Positions 29,064 to 30,596 of a stretch of 30,596 nucleotides of DNA are shown here, one piece after another. The stretch comes from DATFJC01 sp964528795 (GTDB lineage Bacteria; Patescibacteriota; Patescibacteriia; UBA2591; UBA6264), in NCBI GenBank assembly GCA_964528795.1, contig CAZGUY010000008.1, positions 1 to 30,596 on the forward strand, given 5' to 3'. How positions within the stretch are numbered: position 1 is the stretch's first letter; each line of letters starts with the position of its first letter. A model generated the notes under the pieces. The model did not search any database. It was not told where the DNA came from and worked only from the letters and a program-made list of their open reading frames with translations. The translations under genes and the position numbers were made by a program.

Positions 29064-30359
29064 TCCTTTTTCTTTCCAACGTTTACTTTGTCTAACTAAA
29101 AGATCTTTTTTATTTTCACTGTTTTTCATGATTTGCTCTACAACCTTTTCCATTCTAACTGCTTGAGAACCCTTTACAAGCAAAACATCCCCCTCACCTA
29201 CCTTATCTTTTATAAATTCGCCTGCTTTTTGAGAATTATCAAATTCGAAAACCTTTTCTTTCTTCATAACAGACATTCTAGCTCCTTTAGCTAAATTTTT
29301 TGCTTCTGGACCGACAGTTACTAAGCGAGTAAAATCCATTTTAGCAATCTTTTTACCAAATTCATAATGAATTTCTTCTGAATTAGGACCTAACTCCTTC
29401 ATATCACCAACAACCACCCATTTTTTAGAATCTGGGTGCTTTTTTATTTTATCTAAAGATTTAAGGGCAAAATCTAGCGCTCTAGGAGAAGCATTATAAG
29501 TGTCATCCAAAATCAAGCTTGATTTAATACCATAAATTGGACTCATTCTTCCTGGTAAAACCCTATCTTCTGATAAATATTTTGCCATTTTAATCAAATT
29601 CATACCAAAAGTGATCCCTATTGCCATAGCAGCTAAAGTAGAATATATTCTTGCTTTAGTTACAACTTTTGGCAAAAATACAGGCACAACACTTCCTTTA
29701 TAATTAATTTTAAAGCCAATACCTTTTATTTCTACTTGTTTTTCTTTCAAACTTTGATTAAAGTTTATTTTAATGGCCCTAACATCTGCATTTTCAGATA
29801 AACCATAAGTAATAACCTTAGAAGAAATTTTATTTTTCACTTTTATTATATTTTCATCATCTCCATTTAAAATAGCCCAACCAGAATAATCAAGATTAGT
29901 AACCATGTTTTGTTTCTCTTTTAAAACCCCTTCTACGCTACCTAAAAATTTAGTATGGGCCGCACTAACAGCAGTAATAACACCACGACTTGGCTTTGCA
30001 ATATTAACCAAGTATTTAATATCACCTGGTTTATCAGCTGCCATTTCTAATACTAAAACGTCCGGATAATTCTTTGTAAAAAATATTTTTCTAATAGATT
30101 TAGCAAAAATAATCCCCCATTTAATCAAGTTTTTTCCAGGAGACATTTCTCCTAAAATAGTTAAAGGAACACCAAGTTCATTATTATAATTTTTAGGAGA
30201 TTTTCTAACTTTAAACTTATGTTGTAATACAGAATAAACAGCCTCTTTAGTAGAGGATTTACCAACACTACCCGTTATACCAATAACAATAGGGTTGTAT
30301 CTTTTAATTGTGATCTTAGCTAAAATAGCTAGGATTTTTTCTAAAAACTTTCTTATCAT
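29058..30359 (-). CDS. murF: MurF-type Mur ligase, short N-terminus
   Basis: 433 residues. ATP loop GITGSVGKSST (27-37), then KSPKNYNNELGVPLTILG, the DVLVLEMAADKPGDI block, TAVSAAHTKFLGS, LNGDDENI, the middle-domain end LPGRMSPIYG, DDTYNASPRAL and VVVGDMKELG. These fit UDP-MurNAc-tripeptide-D-alanyl-D-alanine ligase, which completes the peptidoglycan pentapeptide precursor. The ATP loop comes at residue 27, whereas in E. coli MurF it follows an N-terminal substrate-binding domain of about 100 residues. Here that domain is replaced by a short helix (MIRKFLEKILAILAKI). It lies 6 bases after the penicillin-binding protein gene, as in a division and cell-wall cluster. Its stop and that of elp3 share TTATAA. 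Confidence 0.9.
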   Translation of the reverse strand: MIRKFLEKILAILAKITIKRYNPIVIGITGSVGKSSTKEAVYSVLQHKFKVRKSPKNYNNELGVPLTILGEMSPGKNLIKWGIIFAKSIRKIFFTKNYPDVLVLEMAADKPGDIKYLVNIAKPSRGVITAVSAAHTKFLGSVEGVLKEKQNMVTNLDYSGWAILNGDDENIIKVKNKISSKVITYGLSENADVRAIKINFNQSLKEKQVEIKGIGFKINYKGSVVPVFLPKVVTKARIYSTLAAMAIGITFGMNLIKMAKYLSEDRVLPGRMSPIYGIKSSLILDDTYNASPRALDFALKSLDKIKKHPDSKKWVVVGDMKELGPNSEEIHYEFGKKIAKMDFTRLVTVGPEAKNLAKGARMSVMKKEKVFEFDNSQKAGEFIKDKVGEGDVLLVKGSQAVRMEKVVEQIMKNSENKKDLLVRQSKRWKEKGL

Positions 30360-30365
30360 AAATTA

Positions 30366-30596
30366 TTAATCATTAGTTTTAGGAGCAACACTTAAATAAT
30401 CTAAAACAAATTCAGCTAATTTTGAAAAAGTTGGAGCAGCTGTAGCATCAGAAAACTCTTCTTCTTTTGGGTTGCGTAGAGTAACTAAACCAACAAATTT
30501 AGGATTTGAAGCTGGAGCAAAACCAACAAAAGAATGAATCACCTTATCTGTATATCCCTTACCTTCTTTTTTGGGAATCAAAGCAGTTCCTGTTTT
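30366..30596 (-). CDS. Penicillin-binding protein (FtsI/PBP2 class), C-terminal end only
   Basis: The frame enters from the right edge and ends at 30366; the visible first codons read K-T-G-T-A, the conserved KTG motif of transpeptidase domains. After it come HSFVGFAPASNPKFVGLVTLRNP and a DATAAPTFSKLAEFVLDYL tail (in blocks), as in class B penicillin-binding proteins such as FtsI. A TTG inside this stretch could be misread as a start, but the KTGTA motif upstream of it shows the gene continues beyond the window. These enzymes cross-link peptidoglycan at the septum or sidewall. The gene directly precedes murF. Confidence 0.9.
   Translation of the reverse strand, partial: KTGTALIPKKEGKGYTDKVIHSFVGFAPASNPKFVGLVTLRNPKEEEFSDATAAPTFSKLAEFVLDYLSVAPKTND

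Noticed and set aside
30366..30581. Short complete ORF starting at a TTG at 30581
   Set aside because: The frame continues upstream with the KTGTA motif to the window edge, so it is the end of a longer penicillin-binding protein.
1..30596. CRISPR arrays, insertion sequences or prophage genes
   Set aside because: No regularly spaced repeats, transposase, integrase or phage structural gene motifs were seen.

Overview
The window is about 30.6 kb of AT-rich bacterial DNA that looks like a Candidate Phyla Radiation (Patescibacteria) scaffold. The signs are short intergenic gaps, many small membrane-anchored proteins, a Gmad2-domain protein, a TraG/VirB4-like ATPase next to dnaX, an Elp3 of archaeal/eukaryotic type, and a short Mur ligase. 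The lineage is inferred from gene content; no rRNA is present. TGA acts as a stop, which argues against the Absconditabacteria/Gracilibacteria code. One 100-N scaffold gap (3392-3491) is flanked by an exact 55-bp duplication and is probably not a real gap.

Layout. 1-2157 (minus): a DUF3160 lipoprotein cut by the window edge, a DUF2177 membrane protein and a CPBP-like membrane protein with an altered active site. 2231-9500 (minus): a long operon-like run ending at a hairpin terminator. In transcription order it holds a charged hypothetical protein, a large TraG/VirB4-like ATPase, dnaX, tRNA-Gln, a HEAT-repeat/THUMP-like RNA methyltransferase, a small membrane protein, mscL and a Gmad2 protein. 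Upstream lie tRNA-Glu (minus) and a structured segment carrying a copy of the tRNA-Glu 3' end. 9887-12043 (plus): promoter, secG, a membrane-anchored family-5 solute-binding protein, tRNA-Leu, tRNA-Pro and a terminator.

12050-13700 (minus) is a compact accessory-looking block. It has a stand-alone promoter-structured RNA-terminator unit that I cannot assign to a family, and two tandem paralogous hypothetical genes, each with its own promoter, strong Shine-Dalgarno and terminator. It is followed by a UPF0182 membrane protein (minus), a membrane spermidine-synthase-like protein (plus) and an M16 peptidase (plus).

20130-23719 (minus) is a four-gene cluster: a DsbD/CcdA-like membrane protein, a small two-histidine membrane protein, an AmmeMemoRadiSam radical SAM enzyme and a MEMO1-AMMECR1 fusion. 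The last two have N-terminal membrane anchors whose charge suggests the catalytic domains face outward. glnA follows on the plus strand. Next comes a minus-strand group: a Trm9-like methyltransferase, phosphomannomutase/phosphoglucomutase and a 20-residue remnant of glutamate racemase. Elp3 is divergent from the Trm9-like gene, which together suggests a eukaryote-like wobble-uridine pathway. The right end carries murF and the 3' end of a penicillin-binding protein, as in a cell-wall/division cluster.

The strongest leads are the membrane-anchored AmmeMemoRadiSam module with putative electron-transfer partners, the Elp3/Trm9-like pair, the orphan structured RNA at 12050-12322, and the tRNA-Glu-derived structured element at 9575-9734.
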